A DNA stretch of 64,000 nucleotides from contig NZ_SLUB01000007.1 of assembly GCF_004799755.1 (NCBI RefSeq), positions 79,642 through 143,641 on the forward strand, given 5' to 3'. The notes beneath the pieces are model-generated. The model saw only the letters and a program-made list of their open reading frames with translations. It was not told the origin of the DNA and ran no database searches. A program made the translations under genes and the position numbers. The stretch comes from Bacillus timonensis. GTDB lineage: Bacteria; Bacillota; Bacilli; Bacillales; Bacillaceae_L. Of this stretch, positions 55,433-63,765 are shown one piece after another (the first letter of the stretch is position 1; every line of letters begins with the position of its first letter).

Positions 55433-56776
55433 TTAATCTTCTATTGGTTCTGGATTTAGAACGCCATTTTTGATAATGCTGATTAAAAATCCAATTACCC
55501 CACCGATTATTGCTGGAACAATCCAACCTAACCCTACTGAATATAAAGGTAGAATAGATTCTAATAGATCATTAATTGCTGCAAATTTAACACCAGCTGC
55601 ATTTAATCCATCATTCAAACTTAAGATAAATGTAACTAAAATACTTACTTGGTATACTTCTTTGCGACCTTTAAATAGAGGATGTAAGAATGTTAATACC
55701 ATTAAACACATAGCTAATGGATAAAGTGCAACTAAAACAGGAATAGAGAAGCTAATAATTGAATTTAACCCAAAGTTAGAGATTACTGCACTAAATATTG
55801 TAAAGATAACTGCCCATTGCTTATAGGAAAGAGCAGGAATTAATTTAGAGAAATAAGCCGCACAAGATGTGATAAGTCCAATACTTGTTGTTAAACAAGC
55901 TGCCACAACGATTACAGCAAGAATGACTTTACCATACCAGCCAAAAAAATGCTGAGATGCAGCTGCTAATATAGAACCACCATTGTCTAATAATCCTAGT
56001 CCATCTACACTTGTTGCTCCCAAAAATGCAAGAGATGAGTAGATAACTGCTAATAATAAACCTGAAACTAGAGCAACTTTACCTGTTGAAACCATGATTT
56101 CCTTTTTAGATTTCGCACCGCGATCTTTCATTATATTAATAATGATAATTCCAAATACGAATGCTGCAAGTGCATCCATTGTGTTATAGCCTTCTTGGAA
56201 GCCTTTAAAGAAACTGTTTGTCATATACGCTTTTGTAGGTTCTTGAATGGCACCAATTGGGTTCACAAATGCAGCGATAATTAAAATGGCAATCACCACT
56301 AATAAAATCGGTGTTAACATTTTTCCGACAATATCAACAATCTTACTCGTTTTTAAAGAGAAGAATAATGTTACTCCAAAGAAAATAATTGTAAAAAGTA
56401 ATAATGGCCAATAGCTTGATTGGTTCTCTAAGAATGGAACAATCCCGATCTCATAAGCAACCGTGTTTGTTCTTGGAATAGCGAATAAAGGACCAATTGT
56501 TAAATAGAGAGCTACGGTAAAGAAAATCCCATATAGTGGATTCACTCGCCCTGCTAATGATTCCAAATCACTTTTACCTGAGAAAGCTAAAGCCAATATA
56601 CCAAGTACAGGTAATCCTACTCCTGTAATGATAAAACCAAGATTCGCTGTAAAAACATTGCTCCCAGCTAATTGACCTAATTGGACCGGGAAGATTAAAT
56701 TCCCCGCTCCAAAAAATAACGCAAATAACATAAATCCTACCGCTATAATATTTCCAAATGAGTCTCTTGATGACAT
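55433..56776 (-). CDS. brnQ: Branched-chain amino acid carrier BrnQ
   Basis: This sodium-coupled transporter of 447 residues with about twelve membrane helices imports leucine, isoleucine and valine. Family features are FALFFGAGNLIFPVQLG near the N-terminus, FFKGFQEGYNTMDALAAFVFGI and GCTTTSIGL-like CLTTSIGLITSCAAYF. The ATG lies behind TAGGAGG. A promoter with an adjoining CodY-like box lies about 115 bases upstream, which fits repression in rich medium. There is no T-box. Confidence 0.94.
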   Translation of the reverse strand: MSSRDSFGNIIAVGFMLFALFFGAGNLIFPVQLGQLAGSNVFTANLGFIITGVGLPVLGILALAFSGKSDLESLAGRVNPLYGIFFTVALYLTIGPLFAIPRTNTVAYEIGIVPFLENQSSYWPLLLFTIIFFGVTLFFSLKTSKIVDIVGKMLTPILLVVIAILIIAAFVNPIGAIQEPTKAYMTNSFFKGFQEGYNTMDALAAFVFGIIIINIMKDRGAKSKKEIMVSTGKVALVSGLLLAVIYSSLAFLGATSVDGLGLLDNGGSILAAASQHFFGWYGKVILAVIVVAACLTTSIGLITSCAAYFSKLIPALSYKQWAVIFTIFSAVISNFGLNSIISFSIPVLVALYPLAMCLMVLTFLHPLFKGRKEVYQVSILVTFILSLNDGLNAAGVKFAAINDLLESILPLYSVGLGWIVPAIIGGVIGFLISIIKNGVLNPEPIED

Positions 56777-56888
56777 ATCTATATCCTCCTAAAACACCCT
56801 AGACGTCTATTAATTCCGATAACATATCCAGAGCAAAAAATTATTCTAGTAAATTCGCTTGCTTACAAACCTTAATTTGATAGTCATT

Positions 56889-56917
56889 AATATATCACAC
56901 AAAATATTCAAAAGCAA
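56889..56917 (-). promoter_or_regulatory. Promoter of brnQ
   Basis: TTGCTT, 17 bases, TATATT on the minus strand. Confidence 0.7.
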
Positions 56918-56918
56918 C

Positions 56919-56933
56919 ACTTTTCAGAAAATA
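56919..56933. promoter_or_regulatory. CodY-like box upstream of brnQ
   Basis: ACTTTTCAGAAAATA matches AATTTTCWGAAAATT with two mismatches and touches the upstream side of the -35 element. Confidence 0.7.
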
Positions 56934-57000
56934 TAATTATATCAAAATATTATTTATAATAAATGTAAGCATTGGAATATAGTCCCATCGTACTACCAAG

Positions 57001-57031
57001 AACCAGAGGGACGGTTCCTTTGGTTCCCTTG
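57001..57031. repeat. GGGACGGTTC-family repeat, copy 2
   Basis: AACCAGAGGGACGGTTCC followed by TTTGGTTCCC, an imperfect palindrome about 85 bases upstream of a metallophosphoesterase gene. Confidence 0.8.
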
Positions 57032-57115
57032 TTCATTTTTAACTTAAATCACTTGAAGGAAACCCCACCTTTAATACAGAAGTAGTATAACCAAAAAGAT
57101 GAAAGGGATGATCAT

Positions 57116-57919
57116 ATGAAGATTGCTGTCTTATCGGACATTCATGAGGGATTGAATCGGAAAAATACGGGGATGGATATCGTGTCCCAATTAAAAAAGT
57201 GGATTGAAATCAACTCACCCGAGGTTTTTATTATAAGTGGTGACATGACGGCTGGTCCTAAAAAAAGCCTTAATCTGTTGAATCATCTGCAAGAGGAATT
57301 CACTAAAATGAAACTATTATTCGTACACGGAAATCATGATATTTACCATGGAGACTCCAAATCTGCTTATGATATGCTGCTAGAATTTCCAGGCAATTTG
57401 GGAAATGGTCCAGTCGAATTGAATGACAGTTGGGTCGTAATTGGTGATGGGGGCTGGTATGACTATACCTTTGGAATCGAGGGTTATACGGAGGAACAGT
57501 TTTCAGTTGGAACATTTAATGATTTTACCTGGCCAGATAAAGCAAATGCACATTGGCCAAGTTCTGACCAATGTGAAACGAAACGGTACCTTGAAAAACT
57601 TGAAGGCTGGCTGAAAGATTTTCAAGGAAAAAAGATTATTATGGTGACACACGTCGTCCCTTTCCCACGATATATTCAAGTAAAGAACGAACCTAGTTGG
57701 GATTTCTTCAATGCCATGATGGGAAGTAAGCGTTTCGGTGAGTTAGCGGATAAATATCAAGTAAAAAAATATATTTTTGGACACATCCATACGAGATATC
57801 ATGAGCATTATAATGGAATCGAAATAATATGCAATCCACTAGGGTATTACCCGCACGAGTGGAATTCAGCCAATGCCAAAGAAGAAATTTTTTCTACGAT
57901 TAAGTTAATAGAAATTTAG
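57116..57919 (+). CDS. Metallophosphoesterase
   Basis: This calcineurin-like phosphoesterase has 267 residues. The metal-site motifs are in order: LSDIHEG, SGDMTAG, VHGNHDIYHG, MVTHVVPF and FGHIHTRYHE. The protein has no signal peptide and is cytosolic. The substrate (nucleotide, phosphodiester or phosphoprotein) cannot be told. AAAGGGATGATC precedes the ATG. It is monocistronic with its own terminator. Confidence 0.88.
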   Translation: MKIAVLSDIHEGLNRKNTGMDIVSQLKKWIEINSPEVFIISGDMTAGPKKSLNLLNHLQEEFTKMKLLFVHGNHDIYHGDSKSAYDMLLEFPGNLGNGPVELNDSWVVIGDGGWYDYTFGIEGYTEEQFSVGTFNDFTWPDKANAHWPSSDQCETKRYLEKLEGWLKDFQGKKIIMVTHVVPFPRYIQVKNEPSWDFFNAMMGSKRFGELADKYQVKKYIFGHIHTRYHEHYNGIEIICNPLGYYPHEWNSANAKEEIFSTIKLIEI

Positions 57920-57926
57920 TTAGTAG

Positions 57927-57960
57927 CCTGCATCAGTTAAATGATGCAGGTTTTGTTTTT
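57927..57960 (+). terminator. Terminator of the metallophosphoesterase gene
   Basis: CCTGCATCA pairs with TGATGCAGG, followed by TTTTGTTTTT. Confidence 0.9.
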
Positions 57961-58021
57961 CGCATAAGAACCACTCCCTTAGAACAAATTAAAAAAAATG
58001 GGTAACAAAAGGAGTGCTTAT

Positions 58022-58519
58022 ATGATAAAAAACAGCATCAGAGTCTTTATTGTTTTATGTTCGGTCGTCGCTGCCGTGTTACTTCCTAAAAAATCGTATA
58101 TCAAATATTTACCTGTTACCTTATTTTCTTCTGTTGTTCTCATGTTTGAAGTCTTCTATTTTACGGTACATAAACTTTGGAAGGTAAAAGGCGGAGCCGG
58201 TGCCATGGTATGTGACGCCATGATATTTATGTTAGGTCCTTATGTTTTTGCGAATTTTTGGGTGTTCCATTTATCAAAGGGGAAATTCCTCCCGTACACC
58301 ATCATTAACCTTATCGCAGATTGGATTTTCGCATTTCCACTCATTAAATTGCTAGGAAAGTTGCGATTTTTCAAATTGACTATTAGCTCAGCCCAACTTT
58401 TCACACTATTTTCCTTAAATGCTCTCATGAATTTCATCTTCAATACATTTTACGAGATATGCATCGCTCCAAGGCAAACAATGAGTTACCAAGAATATAG
58501 TGATGATGACTTAATTTGA
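58022..58519 (+). CDS. Hypothetical membrane protein
   Basis: I do not recognise this protein of 165 residues. It has about four hydrophobic segments (IRVFIVLCSVVAAVLL, LPVTLFSSVVLMFEVFYF, MIFMLGPYVFANFWVF, SAQLFTLFSLNALMNFIF) and short basic loops. The C-terminal tail is acidic (EYSDDDLI). It is probably an integral membrane protein. The start is the ATG behind AAAAGGAGTG; an earlier in-frame ATG has no binding site. A terminator follows. Neighbours give no clue. Confidence 0.75.
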   Translation: MIKNSIRVFIVLCSVVAAVLLPKKSYIKYLPVTLFSSVVLMFEVFYFTVHKLWKVKGGAGAMVCDAMIFMLGPYVFANFWVFHLSKGKFLPYTIINLIADWIFAFPLIKLLGKLRFFKLTISSAQLFTLFSLNALMNFIFNTFYEICIAPRQTMSYQEYSDDDLI

Positions 58520-58543
58520 ACTAAGGATTAAAATCAAAAGAAA

Positions 58544-58585
58544 AAAGACCTTTTTAATTCATCTCCGAATTTAAAGGTCTCTTTT
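58544..58585 (+). terminator. Terminator of the hypothetical membrane protein gene
   Basis: AAGACCTTT pairs with AAAGGTCTT-like AAAGGTCTCTTTT, with an inner AATTC/GAATT stem. Confidence 0.75.
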
Positions 58586-58748
58586 AAAGAATGCTTTAAA
58601 AAAGTGATTCAGTAATGTGTTACCTCACTACAGTACCGGCCCCACCTTCGCCAAATACCACGATGACCACACATGTCATCCACCTGTCTTTATTATAATT
58701 GACAGCGCTTTCATTTTCAATAAAAACAATTCCCTAAGATTCGACACA

Positions 58749-58778
58749 GGGGACCGCAGGGACGGTTCTTGTGGCCCC
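58749..58778. repeat. GGGACGGTTC-family repeat, copy 3
   Basis: GGGGACCGCAGGGACGGTTC followed by TTGTGGCCCC. It lies 11 bases beyond the 3' end of the PAP2 gene. Confidence 0.8.
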
Positions 58779-58788
58779 TCCATCGAAT

Positions 58789-59454
58789 TCAACCTGTTTC
58801 CAAACTATTATGCATATGTGCTCGCCGTTCTTTGAACCACTGAAAGGTCCAAATTGAGAATCCTAGCCACGTGCCACTTGCAAAGTAACCACCTATTATA
58901 TCAGTTGGGTAATGAACACCCAGATAAATTCGACTCATCCCAATTCCGAAAATCATCATTGCACTAAATAACACGAGTGCAGCTCTCCCCCACGATCCTG
59001 AAATATGGCGCCACGATAGGAACGTAATAATCCCATAAAGAGTAAAAGCACTCATTGCATGCCCACTCGGAAAGCTATAACCCGAAATTTCAATTAATCG
59101 GTGGAGATCTGGCCTAGCCCGCTTGAACAACTCCTTCAGTATAAAGTCCAAAATCGGTGACCCAACCATTACTCCTACAAACAAAATAAGCTCATAGCGG
59201 TGCTTCAATACTTTTAATAGAAAGAACAGGATAAAGATGGATAAAACTATAATAACAGGTGCTGAACCAATGAACGAAAGAAATTTCATAAGGAAGGTGA
59301 GCCACACGGACTCCAGCCCCTGAACTACTGCTATTACACGGCTATCGAACCGAATAATATCATGACCATGAACAAAATACGCCAACAGGCCAAACACGAT
59401 AAGCGAAAATAGACAAAGAATAAAAGTAATTGATAATAGACTTTTTAATTTCAT
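58789..59454 (-). CDS. PAP2-family membrane phosphatase
   Basis: This integral membrane phosphatase of about 221 residues has six hydrophobic segments. The three PAP2 signatures are KELFKRARPD, YSFPSGHAMSAF and SRIYLGVHYPTDIIGGY, with the catalytic His residues. Such enzymes dephosphorylate undecaprenyl pyrophosphate, phosphatidylglycerol phosphate or similar lipids on the outer face. The start is the ATG of MKLKSLL, where the first membrane helix begins. The frame is open for 26 codons further upstream. A repeat lies just past the stop. Confidence 0.88.
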   Translation of the reverse strand: MKLKSLLSITFILCLFSLIVFGLLAYFVHGHDIIRFDSRVIAVVQGLESVWLTFLMKFLSFIGSAPVIIVLSIFILFFLLKVLKHRYELILFVGVMVGSPILDFILKELFKRARPDLHRLIEISGYSFPSGHAMSAFTLYGIITFLSWRHISGSWGRAALVLFSAMMIFGIGMSRIYLGVHYPTDIIGGYFASGTWLGFSIWTFQWFKERRAHMHNSLETG

Positions 59455-59588
59455 ATATGGCACTTTCTTTCCCTTTGATACCTTTAGTATTTTTGAATGT
59501 ATAAAGATTATACAAAATTGGCTACTCCTCAATCAGAACAACGGTGTGATAAAATAGAAGAACCGATATCGAAAAGGTTGTGTAATGT

Positions 59589-60290
59589 GTGAAGCGAATG
59601 CTTGCGATTAGTGATATTCACGGGGATATAGATAAATTCGAACGACTACTAGAGCTTGTACAATATAATCACAAGCATGATCAGCTATTGTTGTTAGGAG
59701 ACTATGTAGACCGTGGTCCCAGGTCAAGGGCTGTTTTAGATAAAGTGATTCAATTACGAAATGAAGGCGCGATTGCATTAATTGGCAATCATGAGAAAAT
59801 GATGTTAGAAGCTTTCCGCGCTGATTCAATGAGCGTTAAAAGATGGTTTTACAATGGCGGCATTAAAACCCTACAAAATTACGGGTACCACATTGAAAAA
59901 GATGATGCAAAATATTGGTACACAACTGAAGAAATGCCAAACCTTCTTCGAATAAATGAAGAAATCCGCCCCCACTTAAACATGTTAAAAGAACTTCCTT
60001 ATTACTATGAAACAGATTCACATATATTTGTTCATGCAGGGATTCATCCGGAAACACCACTAGAATCAACAGACCCCCATCTACTCGTCTGGATTCGAGA
60101 GGAATTTCACAATGGATATTCTGGAGAAAAGACAGTCGTATTCGGTCACACCCCTACTAAATACTTACATAAAAGCAATGAAATGTATTTCGGTAAAAAT
60201 AACATCATTGGCATTGATGGTGGCTGTGCATATGGTGGAAGGCTTTATTGCTATGATGCTAGCCATTCGGAAATTTATTATGTTGATTAA
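59589..60290 (+). CDS. PPP-family Ser/Thr protein phosphatase or diadenosine-polyphosphatase-like
   Basis: This metallophosphatase of 233 residues belongs to the bacterial PPP/PrpE/ApaH group. The motifs SDIHGD, LGDYVDRGP, LIGNHEKMML, VHAGIHP and FGHTPTKY are all present. It may act on phosphoproteins or on nucleotide polyphosphates. The start is GTG with AAAAGG nine bases upstream; an ATG three codons later is possible. It is convergent with a LysR gene, with a palindromic repeat filling the gap. Confidence 0.87.
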   Translation: MKRMLAISDIHGDIDKFERLLELVQYNHKHDQLLLLGDYVDRGPRSRAVLDKVIQLRNEGAIALIGNHEKMMLEAFRADSMSVKRWFYNGGIKTLQNYGYHIEKDDAKYWYTTEEMPNLLRINEEIRPHLNMLKELPYYYETDSHIFVHAGIHPETPLESTDPHLLVWIREEFHNGYSGEKTVVFGHTPTKYLHKSNEMYFGKNNIIGIDGGCAYGGRLYCYDASHSEIYYVD

Positions 60291-60296
60291 GAATCC

Positions 60297-60339
60297 GGGA
60301 CGGTTCACGAGGGACCGAGAGAACCGTCCCTCTGGTTCC
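60297..60339. repeat. GGGACGGTTC-family repeat, copy 4 (double, inverted)
   Basis: GGGACGGTTC and GAACCGTCCC face each other across a GAGGGACCGAGA centre. The right half lies inside the 3' end of the LysR coding sequence. Confidence 0.88.
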
Positions 60340-61213
60340 TGATGATCTCGACAAATTTAGTAGATGCAGGTGATAATGGAACATTTTTGACGTAGCAGAT
60401 ACCGATGCTTCGTTTTGGGATTTTTTCGTTGAGTACTACCTCGTGTAAGATGCCCTTCTTTAAATATTCCTGTGAAAACTCCTTGGTAACACAAGCAATT
60501 CCTAGATTGATTTTCGCGAACTCTAAAAGTAAATCATGAGAGCCAAGTTCAAATTCAGGGGAAATCCTTAAGCCCTTGGATAATAAAAACTCTTCCATAT
60601 ACTTTCGAGAAATGGATTTTGGTTCAAGAAAAATTAATGGATGCTTCATTAATTCCGTTACGCTCACTTCCTTTGGTAAGAGTGTTTTATACTTATTCCC
60701 ATATACAAATATATCGTGAATATCCATGCATGGGATTTGAGCTAAGGTAGGCTCATCCACAGGGAAATTACAAATCGCAAGGTCAACCTCACCTAACTTC
60801 AATAAAGAAATCAACTCCTGGGTAGTCCCATTTTCAATTTTAAACTTGATATTTGGATATTCTGTGTGAAAGGATTCTAAATACGTTAGCAAAAAATACT
60901 TCGAAATCGTATCGCCCACACCTATTTTTAATTCGCCTTTTGTTAAATTCTTAAATTCTAAAAGCATTTCCTCGCCTACATTAAGGAGATTCATTGCAGA
61001 ATGAACATATTCAAATAACCGCTCTCCCTCATTTGTCAAAGTAACCCCTTTTGGCGTACGGTTAAACAACCGTATGTCCAGTTCCCTTTCCAGCTGCATC
61101 ATCGCCTGGCTGACTGCAGGTTGTGTCATAAAAAGGTCCTTTGCTGCCTTCGAAAAACTCCCATTCTTTGCAACTACACTAAAAACCTTATATAAATCTA
61201 ATTTACCAATCAC
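60305..61213 (-). CDS. LysR-family regulator
   Basis: This LysR-type regulator has 302 residues. Its helix-turn-helix is GSFSKAAKDLFMTQPAVSQA, and the C-terminal effector domain is of the CysB/CysL kind (KGELKIGVGDTISKYFL, DLAICNFPVDEP). The start is GTG, seven bases after AAGGAGAGG. The last ten residues (NQRDGSLGPS) are encoded by a palindromic repeat, so the native C-terminus has been replaced. It is divergent from the CofE-like gene and so probably controls it. The effector is unknown. Confidence 0.9.
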   Translation of the reverse strand: MIGKLDLYKVFSVVAKNGSFSKAAKDLFMTQPAVSQAMMQLERELDIRLFNRTPKGVTLTNEGERLFEYVHSAMNLLNVGEEMLLEFKNLTKGELKIGVGDTISKYFLLTYLESFHTEYPNIKFKIENGTTQELISLLKLGEVDLAICNFPVDEPTLAQIPCMDIHDIFVYGNKYKTLLPKEVSVTELMKHPLIFLEPKSISRKYMEEFLLSKGLRISPEFELGSHDLLLEFAKINLGIACVTKEFSQEYLKKGILHEVVLNEKIPKRSIGICYVKNVPLSPASTKFVEIIRNQRDGSLGPS

Positions 61214-61331
61214 ATAACCTCTCCTTATACCCATTATTAGATATATTAATTTTACTTATAACACATAATAGATGTATAGTACTAATAGATAATATTTACA
61301 TTAAGTTTATCATCATGTAGGAGTGATTGTT

Positions 61332-62522
61332 TTGGAAAGAGTAGTAGGAACAGTTGTAAGAGGTTTACGTGGTCCCATTATTAATAGAGGAGACAGCATT
61401 GAGCAAATCGTTGTAGATACTGTATTACAAGCTTCCGAGGTTGAAGGCTTTACTATACAAGATAAAGACATCGTAACCATAACTGAATCTATTGTCGCTC
61501 GTGCTCAAGGAAACTATGCGACCATTAATGATATCGCGAAGGATGTGGAAGAAAAATTTGGAGATGACACGATTGGCGTTATTTTCCCAATCCTGAGCCG
61601 TAATCGTTTTGCAATCTGTCTTCGTGGAATTGCAAAAGGCGCGAAAAAAGTTGTCCTTATGCTAAGCTATCCATCAGATGAAGTTGGAAACCACTTAGTG
61701 GACCTTGATCTTCTTGATGAAAAAGGAGTAAATCCTTGGACAGACGTTTTAACAGAACAACAATTCCGTGACTTATTCGGACATAATAAACATCCTTTTA
61801 CTGGTGTAGATTATATTGACTACTATAAATCATTAATCGAAGAATATGGCGTTGAATGTGAAGTTATCTTCTCAAACAATCCAAAAACCATTCTAGACTA
61901 TACAAAAAGTGTACTAACTTGTGACATTCATACAAGATTCCGTACAAAGAAAATTTTAAAAGCGAACGGTGGCGAAAAGGTCTACAGCCTTGATAATATT
62001 CTTTCTGAATCAAACAATGGCAGTGGCTTTAATGAAGAATATGGTTTACTTGGTTCAAACAAAGCAACAGAGGAAAGCGTGAAGCTATTCCCTCGTAATT
62101 GCCAACCAATTGTTGATAAAATTCAAGAATTGCTTAAAGATAAGACTGGTAAAAATGTAGAAGTAATGGTTTACGGAGATGGCGCATTTAAAGATCCTGT
62201 CGGAAAAATTTGGGAGCTTGCTGACCCTGTTGTTTCTCCTGCATATACTTCTGGCCTTGAAGGTACACCAAATGAGGTAAAATTAAAATACCTTGCTGAT
62301 AACAATTTTGCTGATTTAAAAGGTGAAGAACTTAAAAAAGCAATCTCTGAGTTTATTGCGAACAAAGAAGGTGACCTTGTTGGTCAAATGGAGGCACAAG
62401 GTACAACTCCTAGACGACTAACAGACCTTATCGGTTCCCTTTCAGACCTAACATCAGGAAGCGGAGACAAAGGTACTCCATTCATCTATATCCAAGGTTA
62501 TTTCGATAACTACACAAAATAA
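61332..62522 (+). CDS. CofE-like protein (F420-0:gamma-glutamyl ligase family)
   Basis: This protein of about 396 residues carries the F420 ligase domain, with the N-terminal VVGTVVRGLRGPIINRGDSI and IVVDTVLQASE, a middle TESIVARAQGNYATIND, and a C-terminal GDGAFKDPVGKIWELADPVVSPAYT. CofE adds glutamate to coenzyme F420 in archaea and actinobacteria. No other F420 gene is visible here, and most Bacillaceae are not known to make F420. The protein probably ligates glutamate to something else. The start is TTG, five bases after AGGAGTGA; a GTG three codons earlier overlaps that site. A LysR gene is divergent. Confidence 0.8.
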   Translation: MERVVGTVVRGLRGPIINRGDSIEQIVVDTVLQASEVEGFTIQDKDIVTITESIVARAQGNYATINDIAKDVEEKFGDDTIGVIFPILSRNRFAICLRGIAKGAKKVVLMLSYPSDEVGNHLVDLDLLDEKGVNPWTDVLTEQQFRDLFGHNKHPFTGVDYIDYYKSLIEEYGVECEVIFSNNPKTILDYTKSVLTCDIHTRFRTKKILKANGGEKVYSLDNILSESNNGSGFNEEYGLLGSNKATEESVKLFPRNCQPIVDKIQELLKDKTGKNVEVMVYGDGAFKDPVGKIWELADPVVSPAYTSGLEGTPNEVKLKYLADNNFADLKGEELKKAISEFIANKEGDLVGQMEAQGTTPRRLTDLIGSLSDLTSGSGDKGTPFIYIQGYFDNYTK

Positions 62523-62530
62523 GTTGGTTC

Positions 62531-62563
62531 GAGTCCCCTGTCAACGCGCAGGGGACTTTTTTT
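62531..62563 (+). terminator. Terminator of the CofE-like gene
   Basis: AGTCCCCTG pairs with CAGGGGACT, followed by seven T. Confidence 0.92.
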
Positions 62564-62635
62564 ACGCAAACATGTTTTCATTTTTGCCGAATATGGTATT
62601 CTCTTACTATGAAAAACGCGAGGAAGGATGATATT

Positions 62636-63457
62636 TTGTTCGATTTACTTAGTTTCAATTGGGAAGCCCTACTTATTGAATTAGGAATTATAGCTTTTAA
62701 AATAATTGGGATATTCATTGCTTTTCTCACTGTGAAAAAGATTGGCAATAAGGTCATTGATCGCACCTTTACACGATTACAGGATAAACAAAATATTTCG
62801 TTAGGACGGGCTCATACCCTTCAAAAATTAATGGAAAATATTCTTTCGTACGTGTTGATCTTCATGTTAGTAGCTTCAATATTTGGCATTTTTAATATAC
62901 CAGTCGCAAGTCTTATTGCCGGAGCTGGAGTTGTGGGACTAGCCATCGGATTTGGAGCCCAAGGACTAGTAAGTGATGTTGTAACTGGCTTCTTTTTATT
63001 ATTAGAAAAGCAAATTGATGTGAACGATTATGTAACCCTTGGAGCTCTGGATGGTGTTGTTGAATCGGTTGGATTACGTACTACACAAATTCGAGGATTT
63101 GATGGGACCTTACATTATATTCCGAATCGTGACATTAAAACTGTGAGCAACCATTCTAGAGGAAATATGCGTGCACTTGTCGATATAAAGATTGCTTACG
63201 ATGAAAACATTGATCAAGCCATTATCGTGATGCAAGAAGCTTGCAAACAGGTTGCTGCCAATAATCCAGCTATTGTCGATGGGCCAAACGTCATTGGTGT
63301 TCAAGAGATTGGAGCTTCGGATATTGTGTTGCGGGTAATCGCTAAAACAGTTAATGGCGAACAGTGGGAAGTGGAACGTCAATTGCGGAAGGTCATTAAG
63401 GAGGCATTTGACGCAAAAGACAATTCCGGTGTCACTTCAGGTCAGCCTTCATCATAA
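62636..63457 (+). CDS. MscS-family mechanosensitive channel
   Basis: This small-conductance mechanosensitive channel protein of about 273 residues has three N-terminal membrane helices. The pore-lining region is GAGVVGLAIGFGAQGLVSDVVTG, quoted in parts: GAGVVGLAIGFGAQ and LVSDVVTGFF. The beta domain then carries IDVNDYVTLG and PNRDIKTVSNHSR. It releases solutes under osmotic downshock and resembles the YkuT group. The start is TTG, behind AGGAAGGATG. An ATG nine codons earlier lacks a binding site. It is monocistronic. Confidence 0.88.
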   Translation: MFDLLSFNWEALLIELGIIAFKIIGIFIAFLTVKKIGNKVIDRTFTRLQDKQNISLGRAHTLQKLMENILSYVLIFMLVASIFGIFNIPVASLIAGAGVVGLAIGFGAQGLVSDVVTGFFLLLEKQIDVNDYVTLGALDGVVESVGLRTTQIRGFDGTLHYIPNRDIKTVSNHSRGNMRALVDIKIAYDENIDQAIIVMQEACKQVAANNPAIVDGPNVIGVQEIGASDIVLRVIAKTVNGEQWEVERQLRKVIKEAFDAKDNSGVTSGQPSS

Positions 63458-63502
63458 TAGCGAAAGACCAGATAAAATAGGACAAGGATAATTTAAAAAG
63501 GG

Positions 63503-63603
63503 GCTTCCATTTGACCGTAACCCGTTCGGTTCACGGAGAGAAAAAGTCAATTAACAGTATATTTCGGGAAGCGTTTCACAATGTGAATCACTTCTCTTTT
63601 TTT
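63503..63603 (+). ncRNA. Possible structured RNA with competing terminator
   Basis: Nested pairs can form in order: GCTTCC (63503) with GGAAGC (63567), TTGA (63511) with TCAA (63547), and CCGTAACC (63515) with GGTTCACGG (63528). The closing arm GGAAGC is reused in a terminator: GAAGCGTTTCACA (63568) pairs with TGTGAATCACTTC (two mismatches), followed by eight T. Two exclusive folds are the mark of a riboswitch or attenuator. No known class was recognised, and no clear promoter is seen. A plain small RNA or the remote terminator of the MscS gene are alternatives. Confidence 0.45.
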
Positions 63604-63765
63604 GTTGGCAATAAAGGGATTTATGTGAGTTTACGTTTAAATTAGCATCAAAATTAGCATAATGATTTTAGGACTTCTAATAATTATTAGTCATTGTTCA
63701 AAACATATGTTAAAATCATACCTGTTTTGGATGATAAAATTGATGCTAAATGGAGTGGAAAAGGT
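63604..63765. other. Leader region before the last gene
   Basis: AT-rich. AAATTAGCAT occurs twice, 14 bases apart. An extended -10 (TGTTAAAAT) near 63709-63717 has only a weak -35. I see no further gene. Confidence 0.4.

Noticed and set aside
56777..56900. T-box leader upstream of brnQ
   Set aside because: No T-box consensus; a CodY-like box explains the likely regulation better.
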